DNA of 64,000 nucleotides from positions 682,001-746,000 of the forward strand of contig NZ_JACXAC010000002.1 of assembly GCF_014699055.1 (NCBI RefSeq), read 5' to 3'. The position numbers and the translations under genes were made by a program. Shown in pieces: positions 1 through 8,302 of the stretch. Origin of the DNA: Hymenobacter armeniacus (lineage in GTDB: Bacteria; Bacteroidota; Bacteroidia; Cytophagales; Hymenobacteraceae). The notes below the pieces were generated by a model. It did no database searches. It was not told the DNA's origin and was given only the letters and a program-made list of their open reading frames with translations. Each line of letters begins with the position of its first letter. The stretch's first letter is position 1.

Positions 1-202
1 TGCCCAGCCGCGTCTTTATCAGCACTTCGGAGCCGGGGTATTGCTTGCCGTAGGCCAGCAGCGCCGCCGGGGCCGTGCTGTCGGTGAGGGTGGCCAGGTC
101 GGGGCCGGGCACGGCGGGCTTGGCTTTGGGCGCGGCGGTGGGGGGCGGGGTTTGGTTGCAGGCGGCGAGCAGCACCAAGCCGGCAAAAAGGAAGCGGTTC
201 AT
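1..202 (-). CDS. Lipoprotein, N-terminal fragment (possibly peptidyl-prolyl isomerase)
   Basis: This is the first 67 codons of a minus-strand gene that runs off the left edge. It starts with ATG at 202 and encodes a lipoprotein signal peptide with lipobox LLAAC (Cys15), followed by a Pro/Ala-rich linker. The last visible residues, EVLIKTRLG, resemble the first strand of cyclophilin-type isomerases of Bacteroidota, but the diagnostic part is outside the window. The lipoprotein call is secure; the isomerase idea is only an inference. Confidence 0.6.
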   Translation of the reverse strand, partial: MNRFLFAGLVLLAACNQTPPPTAAPKAKPAVPGPDLATLTDSTAPAALLAYGKQYPGSEVLIKTRLG

Positions 203-357
203 GGCCGAAAATACGCTGCTGACGGTTTTTCGGCCCACCTGGCGCCCACAGAAACGGCGCAGCGCCCGCAGAACGTTCTGCGAATGCTGCGCCGCTTCGG
301 TGGGCGCTAGGTGGGCCATTGCCAGTAGGCAACCGCTACGGCGTTGGCTTGCCCGGG

Positions 358-1530
358 CTACTCGCCCTTCAGCTTCACTTTTTCGCTGCCGTCTTTGCCT
401 TTGGTTTTCACCTTCACCTTGTCGGTAGCCGGGGTGGGCGCCGGCGCCGAGGCGGGAACGCCTTCGGGTGCTTCGGTGGCGGCCGGCTCGGCCATTTCCT
501 TGGCCGACTTGATTTCGTCGGCGGTTTCTACCTTCTTCACCTTCTGCTGGGCCAGCAGCAACTGGTCCTGGGCCAAGGTGTTTTTCTTCCAGGCCGAGAG
601 CTCGGTGCTGAGCTTTTCCTTTTCTTCCTTGGTGGGCTTGCTGGGCGTCATCAGCGCGTTCAGGTCGGGCTTGCCGGCGTCTTGCCAGGCCGTGAGCCAC
701 AGCGACGACACCAGCGTGGGCGCGCCCTTGAGGCGGTAGTCCACCATGCCGCCCACTTCCTTCTCGTAAGCATCGGCAAAGGCATCGGAATAGCGGCGCG
801 AGGTTTTGCCGTAGCGGTGCGAGAACGTGAAGCGCACGTCGGGCTTCATCGTTTTCTCAATCTTGGTGGCCCGGTCAAAGGTCTCGCCCAGAAAGCCGTA
901 GCTCTGCTGAATAACCTCCCAAATGGCTGCCAGCGGGTCTTTCACGTACTTGGCCGGCTCGCCCACCAGCTTGTAGTCGTTGATGAACCGCTCGGGCAGC
1001 TGGCTTTCCCAGAGGCTGTGCAGGCCCTTCTGGTCGGTGAGCTGGCCGTCGTAGTTGATGGTGGTGTGCAGCGGCACGAAGGCGTCGCCCACGTAGTGGC
1101 TCAGCTCGGCCGAATACTTGATGATGGCCGTGGTGTCGCGCTGGCGGAAGGCCTCGGTGAGGTTGTCCTTCACCTCCATCACCACCCACGGCACGGTGCC
1201 GTACTTTTTGAGCGTGTCGGGCTTGAATTTTTCCGCCGCCTTGTCGTATTGCCGGGGCATCTTGCCGAAGGGGTTGTCTTCGGAGTAATGGTCCATGTCG
1301 ATGTAGTGCTTCGGCGCCTCGGTGGGGTCGTCGTTGCGGCGCTCGTCGGGCGCAGTGCTCTGGCGCACCAGGTCGCCCATGTGCCGGTAATAGAAGGCTT
1401 GCAGCGACGACGGCAACTCGTATACCGCCACCTGCGTGATGGTGCGGTGGCCGAAAAAACCCCAGGCGCCGGCAGTGCCGTGGGCAAGCATGAGGGCCGC
1501 AAGCAGCAGCGGCAGGATGGTTTTTTTCAT
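358..1530 (-). CDS. Secreted zinc-dependent phospholipase C / S1-P1 nuclease-like protein
   Basis: The product is 390 residues, starting at the ATG at 1530, directly before a signal peptide (MKKTILPLLLAALMLAHG). Cleavage after AGA would leave WGFFGHR as the mature N terminus; an N-terminal Trp followed by a His is the zinc-binding start of the S1/P1 nuclease and zinc-dependent phospholipase C fold. Further metal-ligand candidates are HYIDMDHY, ELSHYVGDAFVPLH and a later H-x-L-W-E. The C-terminal quarter is Lys/Glu/Ala-rich and of low complexity, so it is probably a flexible tail. It likely acts in the periplasm or outside the cell on phosphodiesters. Whether the substrate is lipid or nucleic acid cannot be told from sequence. 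Confidence 0.75.
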   Translation of the reverse strand: MKKTILPLLLAALMLAHGTAGAWGFFGHRTITQVAVYELPSSLQAFYYRHMGDLVRQSTAPDERRNDDPTEAPKHYIDMDHYSEDNPFGKMPRQYDKAAEKFKPDTLKKYGTVPWVVMEVKDNLTEAFRQRDTTAIIKYSAELSHYVGDAFVPLHTTINYDGQLTDQKGLHSLWESQLPERFINDYKLVGEPAKYVKDPLAAIWEVIQQSYGFLGETFDRATKIEKTMKPDVRFTFSHRYGKTSRRYSDAFADAYEKEVGGMVDYRLKGAPTLVSSLWLTAWQDAGKPDLNALMTPSKPTKEEKEKLSTELSAWKKNTLAQDQLLLAQQKVKKVETADEIKSAKEMAEPAATEAPEGVPASAPAPTPATDKVKVKTKGKDGSEKVKLKGE

Positions 1531-1707
1531 GAAAAATGGAAAGATGCGAGGACCGGACACACTGGCCCTGCCCAAAGTTCGGCAATGCCCGGGACATTTG
1601 CCGGCCTTCGGGGATTTAGCCGTTTTTGCCGGAGCGGGCCGGGAACCCCAGGCCTTTGCTGCGGTGTATCTTTAGCGGCGCAGTTGCCGCTTGTCTTGCT
1701 TTTATTT

Positions 1708-2289
1708 ATGCCGTTTGTTCGCTGGTTTTTGGTTGTTTTGGGGGCGTTGTTGGTTGGTCCGGTGGGCGCGCAGGTATTCACCATTCCGCCCGGCGCCTAC
1801 CGCACGGGCGCCGATTACCACCGGCGCCAGCCCCAGCCCGCCGGCATCGACGCCACCTACCCCAACAAGCGCGGCGAAGTAGTGGTGGTGGTGCCCCGCG
1901 GTTCACAGAAGGTAAAGCTGACCCTGCCGCCCGACAGCGTGTGGGGCTACGTGTCGGGCAAGGGCCGCACCACCCGCATCTACCGCGGCCAGGAATACCG
2001 CCTCGAATACGCCGACACCCTCAGCGTGTACACCAGCAACTCGCAGCCCACTTCTTCGGGGCAAGTGGGCGGCCAGCTGGCCAACACGCAGTATTTCTTC
2101 AGCCGGGGCCTGTCGGGGCTGGTGTTTCCGCTCACCGCCCGCTACGTGCGCGAAGCCTACGCCGCCAGCAACCCCGAGTTTGTGGCGGCCCTCGGCAAGC
2201 TCGGCCTGGGCCAAAGCCTGGTCGATTTTGACAAGAAAACCGGCCTCTTCCGCATCACCACGCTCTACCGCGAGGCGGGCGGGCGCTAG
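1708..2289 (+). CDS. Hypothetical secreted protein
   Basis: 193 residues. The ATG at 1708 begins a clear signal peptide (MPFVRWFLVVLGALLVGPVGAQ) with the usual A-Q cleavage site. The mature part is rich in Pro, Arg and Tyr, with short segments about producing a string-like surface or shaft (VVVVPRG, TLPPDSVWGYV) but no motif I recognise. The open frame extends upstream, but nothing before this ATG looks coding. Its stop codon overlaps that of the convergent CinA-like gene by 3 bases. Confidence 0.6.
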   Translation: MPFVRWFLVVLGALLVGPVGAQVFTIPPGAYRTGADYHRRQPQPAGIDATYPNKRGEVVVVVPRGSQKVKLTLPPDSVWGYVSGKGRTTRIYRGQEYRLEYADTLSVYTSNSQPTSSGQVGGQLANTQYFFSRGLSGLVFPLTARYVREAYAASNPEFVAALGKLGLGQSLVDFDKKTGLFRITTLYREAGGR

Positions 2290-2837
2290 GCCGCGGTGCT
2301 GGCCTTTCGGCCCGGGCGGGTGCTGCTGGGCTGGGCGGCCACAGCCGCCACTTGCCGGCGCTCCAGCAGGGCCATCAGCTTCTCGTAGATGAGGGAAGCC
2401 GCCTGCTGGCGCAGCTCATCGGCGGTCCCGGTCAGCTCGGCCCGGTACTCGTGGGCGTGGCCGTCCAGCAGTATGGTTACGAAGGTGGTGCCCACCGGCT
2501 TGTCGGGCGTGGCCGAGGCGCCGTCGCCGCACAGGCCCGTCACGGCCACGTGCACGTCGGCGGCCGGCAGGTGCTTCTGCAGGCCCAGGGCCATTTCGTT
2601 GGTGGTTTGCTGGCTTTCGGCCGAGTAGGTGGCCAGGGTTTCCTTTTTCACGCCCAGCAGCTTCTGCTTGGCCTCGGTGTGGTACGTCACCACCGAGCCC
2701 AGCAACACCTCGCTCACGCCCGTGGCCGGGGCCAGCTGCGCCGCCACTAGGCCGCAGGTGCAGCTTTCGGCCAGGGCCAGGGTGAGCTTGTGTTTGAGAA
2801 ACTGCTGAACGAGGGCTTCGACGTCGGGTCTTTTCAT
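2286..2837 (-). CDS. CinA C-terminal-domain protein (nicotinamide-nucleotide amidase-like)
   Basis: 183 residues, with the start taken as the ATG at 2837 (MKRPDVEALV). The frame continues upstream with non-conserved sequence. The protein is a stand-alone CinA C-terminal domain, the module that deamidates NMN in pyridine nucleotide salvage. Family landmarks are LALAESCTCGLVAAQL, GSVVTYHTEAKQKLLGV and AVTGLCGDGASATPDKPVGT. The family usually has ESCTGG and GxAGP at these places; here they read ESCTCG and GLCGDG, so two glycine positions have become cysteine or shifted. Activity may be altered. There is a long Ala-rich tail after residue 165. Confidence 0.75.
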   Translation of the reverse strand: MKRPDVEALVQQFLKHKLTLALAESCTCGLVAAQLAPATGVSEVLLGSVVTYHTEAKQKLLGVKKETLATYSAESQQTTNEMALGLQKHLPAADVHVAVTGLCGDGASATPDKPVGTTFVTILLDGHAHEYRAELTGTADELRQQAASLIYEKLMALLERRQVAAVAAQPSSTRPGRKASTAA

Positions 2838-2982
2838 GGCGCAAACAGGTGGGGCTTGGCCACCGCTTACGCCCGCCGTCGCCGTCCGGGTTGCGGCTGA
2901 GCTTACTTGTTCCTGCCGCTTAAGGCCTAAAAACATGGCAGGTCGAGCTTGAGTAGCCGTCGCGGGCGCGCCCTGGCCCGGG

Positions 2983-4281
2983 CTATTCCTGGCGGTACGT
3001 CACGCCGGCTTTCATCACAAATTTGGGCCGCGTCAGCACCGCGATGTCTTGCAGCGGGTCGCCCTCCACGGCCACGATGTCGGCGTATTTGCCGGCTTCC
3101 AGCGCGCCCAAGTCGGCGGGTTCTCCTATTAACTGAGCGGCGTTCAGCGTAGCCGCCCGAATGGCTTCCAAGGGCGGCATGCCGGCCTCGGTCATGTAGC
3201 CAAACTCTTTGGCGTTTTGGCCGTGGCGGTACACGCCGGCGTCGGTGCCAAAGGCCACGCGCACGCCGGCCTTGTAGGCGCGGGCAAAGGTGCCCTGCAT
3301 CTTGGTGCCCACGTTCAGCGCCTTGGCGGCGATGACGGGCGGGAAATAGCCCGGGTGTGTGCGCGTGGTGTCGGCCACCGACTTGCCGGCGATGAGCGTG
3401 GGCACGTACCAAGTCTTGGTTTTGGCCATGAGCTTGATGGCTTCGTCGTCCATCAGCGAGCCGTGGTCGATGCTGGTCACGCCGGCCCGCACGGCCCGCT
3501 TGATGCCTTCGGCCCCGTGGGCGTGGCAGGCCACGGGCAGGCCCAAGTCCTTGGCCGTTTGCACAATGGCCTGGATTTCCTCTTCGGAGTATTGGGCGCC
3601 GGTGCCGTCCTTGCTCAGGTCGAGCACGCCGCCGGTGCTGGCAATTTTGATGAGGTCGGCGCCGCGCTTGAACTGCTCGCGCACGGCTTGCCGGCATTGG
3701 TCGGGGCCGTTGGCGAGGTTGACGGGGTGGCCGGCGTGCTCTATCTGCTCGAGGTTGAGGCCGTCGGTTTCGTCCATGTGCCCGCCGGTGGCCGAAATGG
3801 CCATGCCGGCCGAGTAGATGCGTGGGCCCGGCACCAGGCCCTGGGCCACGGCGTTGCGCAGGCTGGTGTTCACGCCCGAGCCGCCGCAGTCGCGCACGGT
3901 GGTGAAGCCGGCCCGCAGCGTGGTGAGGGCGTAGCCCTGGGCCCGGTAGGCAATGTCGGCGGGGTTGAGGGTGAACTGCTCGCGGAACTGGTTGCGGCTC
4001 GACTCCGACTCCAGGTGCACGTGGCAGTCGATGAGGCCGGGCAGCACGGTCCGGTTTTCGAGGTTGATGATTTTATCCTGCGCGCCGCCGGCCGCGGTGT
4101 AGCCGCTTTGGATGGCCACAATTCGGTCTTTTTCCACCACAATCGTTTGCTGGCTCAGCAGCTTGCCGCTTCGCACGTCCAGCAGCTTGCCGCAGTGCAG
4201 GTAGGTTTTTTGGGCAAAAGCGGGGCCGGTGGCCAGCAGAAAAACGGCCGTGGCGAATGCGGGAATAGAATTGCGCGTCAT
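2983..4281 (-). CDS. Secreted metal-dependent amidohydrolase (imidazolonepropionase/prolidase-like)
   Basis: 432 residues beginning at ATG 4281 with a signal peptide ending in PAFAQ. It shows the amidohydrolase superfamily signature in order: DCHVHLE (metal HxH), STGGV, the metal histidines of CHAHGAEGI and IDHGS, and the catalytic aspartate in FGTDAGVYRHG. This set matches the bacterial Xaa-Pro dipeptidase/aryldialkylphosphatase-type amidohydrolases, often exported in Bacteroidota. It probably hydrolyses dipeptides or cyclic amides in the periplasm; the substrate is not predictable. It is divergent from the acyl-CoA-binding protein gene, with 74 bases between the starts. Confidence 0.85.
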   Translation of the reverse strand: MTRNSIPAFATAVFLLATGPAFAQKTYLHCGKLLDVRSGKLLSQQTIVVEKDRIVAIQSGYTAAGGAQDKIINLENRTVLPGLIDCHVHLESESSRNQFREQFTLNPADIAYRAQGYALTTLRAGFTTVRDCGGSGVNTSLRNAVAQGLVPGPRIYSAGMAISATGGHMDETDGLNLEQIEHAGHPVNLANGPDQCRQAVREQFKRGADLIKIASTGGVLDLSKDGTGAQYSEEEIQAIVQTAKDLGLPVACHAHGAEGIKRAVRAGVTSIDHGSLMDDEAIKLMAKTKTWYVPTLIAGKSVADTTRTHPGYFPPVIAAKALNVGTKMQGTFARAYKAGVRVAFGTDAGVYRHGQNAKEFGYMTEAGMPPLEAIRAATLNAAQLIGEPADLGALEAGKYADIVAVEGDPLQDIAVLTRPKFVMKAGVTYRQE

Positions 4282-4355
4282 ACGTTTGTGTGAATGAGCC
4301 GCCAAGGTACACCCGGACGCTTCACTTCAAATCCACCGCAAACCAACCCCCAACC

Positions 4356-4610
4356 ATGACCACGCAAGAAGAATTTGACGCCGCCAGCCAGCGTGCCCAG
4401 CAACTGCCCAGCAAGCCCTCCAACATGGTGCTGCTGCAGCTCTACGCCCTCTACAAGCAAGCCACCGAAGGCGACATCAGCGGCGACCGCCCCGGCGGCT
4501 TCGACTTCAAAGCCATTGCCAAATTCGACGCCTGGAACGGCCTGCGCGGCACCAGCAAAGAAGCCGCCCGCCAGCAATACGTGGAGCTGGTGAACGAGCT
4601 GGCCGGGTAA
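4356..4610 (+). CDS. Acyl-CoA-binding protein
   Basis: 84 residues, close to the usual ~86 of this family. The ATG at 4356 (MTTQEEFDAA) was chosen over the upstream open frame because the family begins there. Conserved ACBP residues are visible in LLQLYALYKQATEGD, RPGGFDFKAIAKFDAWN and GTSKEAARQQYVELV. It is a soluble four-helix protein that carries long-chain acyl-CoA esters in the cytoplasm. TACGTTTG at 4281-4288 matches the Bacteroidota -7 box and would start the mRNA some 60 bases before the ATG, although I see no good -33 partner. Confidence 0.93.
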   Translation: MTTQEEFDAASQRAQQLPSKPSNMVLLQLYALYKQATEGDISGDRPGGFDFKAIAKFDAWNGLRGTSKEAARQQYVELVNELAG

Positions 4611-4630
4611 GCGTAACGCACACCATCAGC

Positions 4631-4722
4631 ACGTCATGCTGAGCGCCGCCGAAGCATTTCTGCCACAGTAGTAATATTTATTTACTTGGTAGAAATGCTT
4701 CGGCAGCGCTTAGCATGACGTT
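4631..4722. repeat. Dispersed palindromic repeat, family R1, copy a
   Basis: An imperfect inverted repeat of about 30-base arms (ACGTCATGCTGAGCG... and its complement ending GCATGACGTT) around an AT-rich centre. Other copies lie near 8.9, 13.6, 43.9, 52.8 and 61.7 kb, always between genes. Confidence 0.9.
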
Positions 4723-4749
4723 CTTTTTTCATCTCCCACACCCCCCGCC

Positions 4750-5790
4750 ATGGACATTTCCCGCAAAAAGCCTTCGTACCCGCTCACGCCGGCCCTGCGC
4801 GAGTACCTGCGCGACTACGACCGCGACGTGGCCCTGCCCGTGGCCTACGCCGACCTGCGCCGCTTCAGCAACTCCTTCCCGCTGCTGGACCGTACCGGCA
4901 AGGACACGCTCTGGCAAACCGTCTACTTCGAAGGCCCCGAAATGCAGGAGCTTAGCCGGGGCCTCACCGAGGTGTACGCGCAGCTGAAAACGGCGGGAGA
5001 TATGTCGTTCACGCAGCACCTCGTGGCCGACCGCATCGACTACTGCGAGTTCGGCAACTCGCGGCCGTTCCGGGTGCGCATCGTCAACCGCTTCAACGAC
5101 AACTACGACTATTTCTACGTGAAGCAGGCCGACGCCTCGCGCCTCTACGGGCTGGAGCTGGAGCACCTGCTGTCGCCCAATTCCATCAACTTTCTGGTGA
5201 GCGGCGACACGCTAATAGAGGAACACATCGTGGGCATTCCCGGCGACGATTTCATCAATCGCCACATGTCGCAGCCGCACCTCAACCAGGTGCGCATCGC
5301 CAAGGAGTTTGTGAAGTTTAACGAGCGCTGCTTTGTGCGCCTGCTCGGCGACATGCGCGCCTACAACTACGTCATCGCCGTGACGCCCGACTTCGAAGAC
5401 GAGCAGTACCGCGTGCGGGCCATCGACTTCGACCAGCAGAGCTACGAGGGCCGCCGCAGCATGTACCTGCCCCGCGCCTTCAAAGACAACGCGCCCGTGG
5501 TGGACATGTGCGCCAAGCTTCTCAAGCCCGAAACCGTGCGCCAGTACCAAACCGAGGAGCGCGCCCTCATGGCCGGCCGCGCCCGCGCCGAGCGCCACCG
5601 CCTCAAGGCCCTGCTCGACGTGATGCGCGAGCACGACCTGGCGCCGCTCGAGAAAGTGGAGCAACTCAAGGCCGAACTCAACCGCTACCACCACACCGAG
5701 GCCTTCGCCGCCTGCGACTCGATGGGCGACCTCGTGCGCCAAAACCTCTGGCTGACGCTGGGGCCCAGCGCCCGGCCGGCGGCGGGGTAG
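4750..5790 (+). CDS. Hypothetical protein, possible kinase-like fold
   Basis: 346 residues, ATG at 4750, no signal peptide or membrane segment. The stretch LGDMRAYNYVIAV, followed about 20 residues later by AIDFDQQSYEG, resembles the catalytic loop (D..N) and metal-binding DFD of protein-kinase-like enzymes, and EEHIVGIPGDDFI might be part of the N-lobe. No P-loop or glycine-rich loop is obvious, so the kinase idea is tentative. The C-terminal third is highly charged and probably helical (RARAERHRLKALLDVMRE). A GNAT gene follows after 30 bases on the same strand. Confidence 0.65.
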   Translation: MDISRKKPSYPLTPALREYLRDYDRDVALPVAYADLRRFSNSFPLLDRTGKDTLWQTVYFEGPEMQELSRGLTEVYAQLKTAGDMSFTQHLVADRIDYCEFGNSRPFRVRIVNRFNDNYDYFYVKQADASRLYGLELEHLLSPNSINFLVSGDTLIEEHIVGIPGDDFINRHMSQPHLNQVRIAKEFVKFNERCFVRLLGDMRAYNYVIAVTPDFEDEQYRVRAIDFDQQSYEGRRSMYLPRAFKDNAPVVDMCAKLLKPETVRQYQTEERALMAGRARAERHRLKALLDVMREHDLAPLEKVEQLKAELNRYHHTEAFAACDSMGDLVRQNLWLTLGPSARPAAG

Positions 5791-5820
5791 GGGCGAACTG
5801 TTTTTCCCAACTGCTACGTC

Positions 5821-6312
5821 GTGAATCTTCCTCCATTCCACTCCTTCCCCGTGTTGACGTCGGGGACAGTGCTGCTGCGGCAAGTCGAGCCGGCCGATGC
5901 AAGCAGTCTACTCGAAATATCATTCTACGATGCCCGCCCGGCCCGGAACCCAGGCGAGGCGGCGCAAATGCAGCAAAAAATTAACGCCGACTACCGCGCT
6001 GGTACCGGCATTCACTGGGTCATTGTCAGCAGCGCAACGGCTGAAGTCGTCGGCACGGTGGGCTATTATCGAGGATTTGCCCACAGCGTTGGTGAACTAG
6101 GCTGTGTGTTAAAACCTGCATTTCGAGGCCAGGGCTTGATGAGCCAGGCCATGAAGCTGGCCATTGGGTTTGGGCTGGGCACCATGCTCCTGTCTCAGGT
6201 GAAGGCCATTACGGGCCGGCAGAATGCGGCCGCCATCAGGCTGCTTGGGCGGCTGGGTTTCCGCCAAACAGCGAACCTTGCCAACGACGAAGTGGCCTAC
6301 TCCTTAACCTGA
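5821..6312 (+). CDS. GNAT-family N-acetyltransferase
   Basis: 163 residues from a GTG at 5821. It has the RimJ/RimL-like layout: an N-terminal strand LTSGTVLLRQVEPADASSL, the core VGTVGYYRGF, then the acetyl-CoA-binding turn FRGQGLMSQAMKLAIGFG (R-x-x-G-x-A/G-like), and ending with AAIRLLGRLGFRQT. It probably acetylates an amine of a small molecule or of a protein N terminus. Base composition is slightly less GC-rich than its neighbours. Confidence 0.8.
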   Translation: MNLPPFHSFPVLTSGTVLLRQVEPADASSLLEISFYDARPARNPGEAAQMQQKINADYRAGTGIHWVIVSSATAEVVGTVGYYRGFAHSVGELGCVLKPAFRGQGLMSQAMKLAIGFGLGTMLLSQVKAITGRQNAAAIRLLGRLGFRQTANLANDEVAYSLT

Positions 6313-6313
6313 A

Positions 6314-6351
6314 GCGGCCCGTGGTGCACCAATCGGTGCACCACGGGCCGC
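6314..6351. terminator. Bidirectional hairpin terminator candidate
   Basis: A perfect 17-bp stem (GCGGCCCGTGGTGCACC and its complement) with a 4-base loop lies between convergent genes, 2 bases after the GNAT stop. There is no strong T-run, so termination is inferred from position. Confidence 0.6.
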
Positions 6352-6371
6352 TCAAAATTGACACGTCGTAG

Positions 6372-6602
6372 TTATACCGCCGGCTTGGGCGCGGGCAGGT
6401 CAAACGCCGTGGCGTCGTGCTCGAAATGGCCTTTGTGCGAGCCGTCGCAGAAGGGCTTCTGCTTGGACAGCCCGCAGCGGCAGATGCTGATGCGCTGGCG
6501 GCCGCCGAGGCCGTAGGGGTTGCCCTGCGCGTCGACGAGTTCGATGTCTTCGCCCTCCACGCGGAGGGAGCCGTTGGAAAGGACGGTGAGTTTGGTGGCC
6601 AT
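6372..6602 (-). CDS. CDGSH-type iron-sulfur protein
   Basis: 76 residues with a single CDGSH domain. The motif CRCGLSKQKPFCDGSH supplies the three cysteines and one histidine that hold a [2Fe-2S] cluster in the mitoNEET family. The N-terminal half (LSNGSLRVEGEDIELVD) is the usual beta-rich part of the bacterial stand-alone type. It is cytosolic and likely a redox or cluster-transfer protein. Only about 25 bases separate it from the GNAT gene upstream on the same strand, so the two may be cotranscribed. Confidence 0.92.
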   Translation of the reverse strand: MATKLTVLSNGSLRVEGEDIELVDAQGNPYGLGGRQRISICRCGLSKQKPFCDGSHKGHFEHDATAFDLPAPKPAV

Positions 6603-6627
6603 GGTGTGTTGGTTGAAAAAAGGTAAA

Positions 6628-7155
6628 TTATAGCGTCTTGCGCATGATGTAATCGTTCATGAAATAGGGCCCGATGGGCACGTCCACCTCGCGCTGGCGG
6701 GCAAAGCCGCGCCGCTCGTAGAAGGAGATGGCGGGGTTGTAGCGGTTCACGTTCAGGTCCAAGAACTGGCCGCCGGCGGCGCGGGCGGCGTTTTCCACCG
6801 CCTCAATGAGGTGCACGCCCAGGCCCTGGCCCTGGCGGGTGGGCAGCACGTAAATCTTGTGCAGCTTATAGCCGTTGTGGCCGTCTTCCTCGGCCGGCAG
6901 CGGGCTGAACGACGCAAAGCCCGCCGGCTCGCCGTCCACATACGCCAGCAGAAAAGAGTGGTGCTGCTCGGCCATCTGTCGCTTCAGCGAGGCTGGCGTG
7001 TAGATGACGCGGTACATGTACTCAATCTGCTCGCGCGAGATGATGAAGCGGTAGGTGGGCTCCCAGGTGGCCTCGGCCAGGCCGATGATGGTGGGAATGT
7101 CCTGGAGCGTAGCGGGCTCGATGCGCGGCGGCGCGAGTTGGGCGTCAGAAGTCAT
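6628..7155 (-). CDS. GNAT-family N-acetyltransferase
   Basis: 175 residues from the ATG at 7155 (MTSDAQLAPP); an upstream TTG in frame is less likely. The core YVDGEPAGFASFSPL is followed by the acetyl-CoA loop LPTRQGQGLGVHLIEAVE (Q-G-x-G-x-G/A type) and a typical end NPAISFYERRGFARQREV, as in small-molecule and protein acetyltransferases of the PhnO/Rim type. It lies directly upstream of the CDGSH gene on the same strand. Confidence 0.85.
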   Translation of the reverse strand: MTSDAQLAPPRIEPATLQDIPTIIGLAEATWEPTYRFIISREQIEYMYRVIYTPASLKRQMAEQHHSFLLAYVDGEPAGFASFSPLPAEEDGHNGYKLHKIYVLPTRQGQGLGVHLIEAVENAARAAGGQFLDLNVNRYNPAISFYERRGFARQREVDVPIGPYFMNDYIMRKTL

Positions 7156-7268
7156 AAGCGGCAAAACACGAAATTGCGGCGAAAAAACCGAAACCGGCCG
7201 CCCGTTTCATACGGTTGGCGCGCTCCTTGCGTTAAAACCGCCCATTGCACCACCTTTTTCGCCTCACC

Positions 7269-7727
7269 ATGAAATCTGCCTCCCTCTTTTTTCTGTTCGT
7301 TGCCGCCCTGCCTCTCGCCGGCCAGGCCCAAAATGCGACGCAGGAAGAATTGTTGAAGCGCGGCGAACTCACTGGCTCGCGCCCCACCAGCAGCCTGCCC
7401 GCCCAGGCCCGCGCGGCCGCGCGCCGCCAGCCCGCTTCCGACCCCGTGCAGCAGCACTTTCTCAACTCCGACGTGAACCTGGCCCAAACCACGGCCGACC
7501 AACTGCCCGACCTCTACGAGCGGTTTATTGCCACCACCCGCGACGAGCGCCGCCAGTGGAACGCCCAGCAGTGGGAAGCCGCCGCGCAGGTCCTCGCCCG
7601 CCTCAACCAGCGCTACGAGCAAGTGCGCACCGACCTGCCCCTCGAAGAGCGCCTGCGCATCCGCAGTTTCCAGGGCGAGTTCTACACCCTGCGCAGCGCC
7701 CGCACCGTGAAAGAGAAGCTGGACTAG
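7269..7727 (+). CDS. Hypothetical secreted protein
   Basis: 152 residues, ATG 7269, with signal peptide MKSASLFFLFVAALPLAGQAQ. The mature protein is highly charged and mostly helical (DLYERFIATTRDERRQW, QVLARLNQRYEQVRTDLP), with no recognised motif. It overlaps the stop of the convergent STAS-like gene by 3 bases. Confidence 0.65.
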   Translation: MKSASLFFLFVAALPLAGQAQNATQEELLKRGELTGSRPTSSLPAQARAAARRQPASDPVQQHFLNSDVNLAQTTADQLPDLYERFIATTRDERRQWNAQQWEAAAQVLARLNQRYEQVRTDLPLEERLRIRSFQGEFYTLRSARTVKEKLD

Positions 7728-8176
7728 TCCGGCCGGGCCAGCTGGTCGTTCCGCTGCTGCACCAGCCAGGCCATGGCCGTTTCCAAATCGTCGAACTGCT
7801 CGATGGCGAGGTGGGGCTTGAGCGCCGCAATGAACTCGTGGCTGGCAAACTGGTTTTCGCGGTCGGGCGAAAACAGGTAGGCCATGGCCCGCACTCCGGC
7901 GTTCAGGGCCTGGGGCAGCCACTCGTAGAGCAACCAGGGCAGGGCGTCGCTCCAGTCGCCGCCGGTGTCGCTCTTGTCGTTGAGAATGAGTGAGTAATGT
8001 AGTTTGTCGCGCCACTGCGCTCCTTGCTGCACCCCGCGGATGAGCTCGGCGCCCGTGAGCTGCCCGTGCCAGCGCACGTACAGCAGCTCGTGCTCGGGGT
8101 AGTAGAAGTATTCGGCCAGGGGGGCGCCGTGGCCATCCGTCAGACTCAGTAGTTGGGTAGGGGTAGGGAAGTGCAT
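7724..8176 (-). CDS. SpoIIAA/STAS-like cytosolic protein
   Basis: 150 residues starting at ATG 8176. The pattern EYFYYPEHELLYVRWHGQLTG, then LHYSLILNDKSDTGG, resembles the small STAS-like (SpoIIAA-like) proteins common in Hymenobacteraceae, which often sense or partner other proteins. No catalytic residues stand out. It has its own divergent promoter (see 8210-8236). Confidence 0.55.
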   Translation of the reverse strand: MHFPTPTQLLSLTDGHGAPLAEYFYYPEHELLYVRWHGQLTGAELIRGVQQGAQWRDKLHYSLILNDKSDTGGDWSDALPWLLYEWLPQALNAGVRAMAYLFSPDRENQFASHEFIAALKPHLAIEQFDDLETAMAWLVQQRNDQLARPD

Positions 8177-8209
8177 GGCAGGAAATTACAACCATTTCAC
8201 CAATACTTC

Positions 8210-8236
8210 CAAATATATACGATGTTAAATAGACAA
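8210..8236 (-). promoter_or_regulatory. Promoter of the STAS-like gene
   Basis: Read on the minus strand, TATATTTG (8217-8210) matches the Bacteroidota -7 box TAnnTTTG, and TTG (8236-8234) lies 16 bases upstream as a -33 element. The predicted start is about 25 bases before the ATG. Confidence 0.5.
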
Positions 8237-8257
8237 GGTGATGTACAGCCCCGCTGC

Positions 8258-8265
8258 TACCTTTG
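8258..8265 (+). promoter_or_regulatory. -7 box of the deoxynucleoside kinase gene
   Basis: TACCTTTG fits TAnnTTTG and lies 37 bases before the ATG. The -33 element is not clear. Confidence 0.45.
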
Positions 8266-8302
8266 GGGTTCTGCTTTTCTCTCGTCTTTTCGTTCGTAGC
8301 GC

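Noticed and set aside
4631..4722. Inverted repeats as transcription terminators
   Set aside because: The same sequence recurs in at least five places with no T-run and in varying orientation to genes; a mobile palindromic repeat is more likely, though some may also act as terminators.
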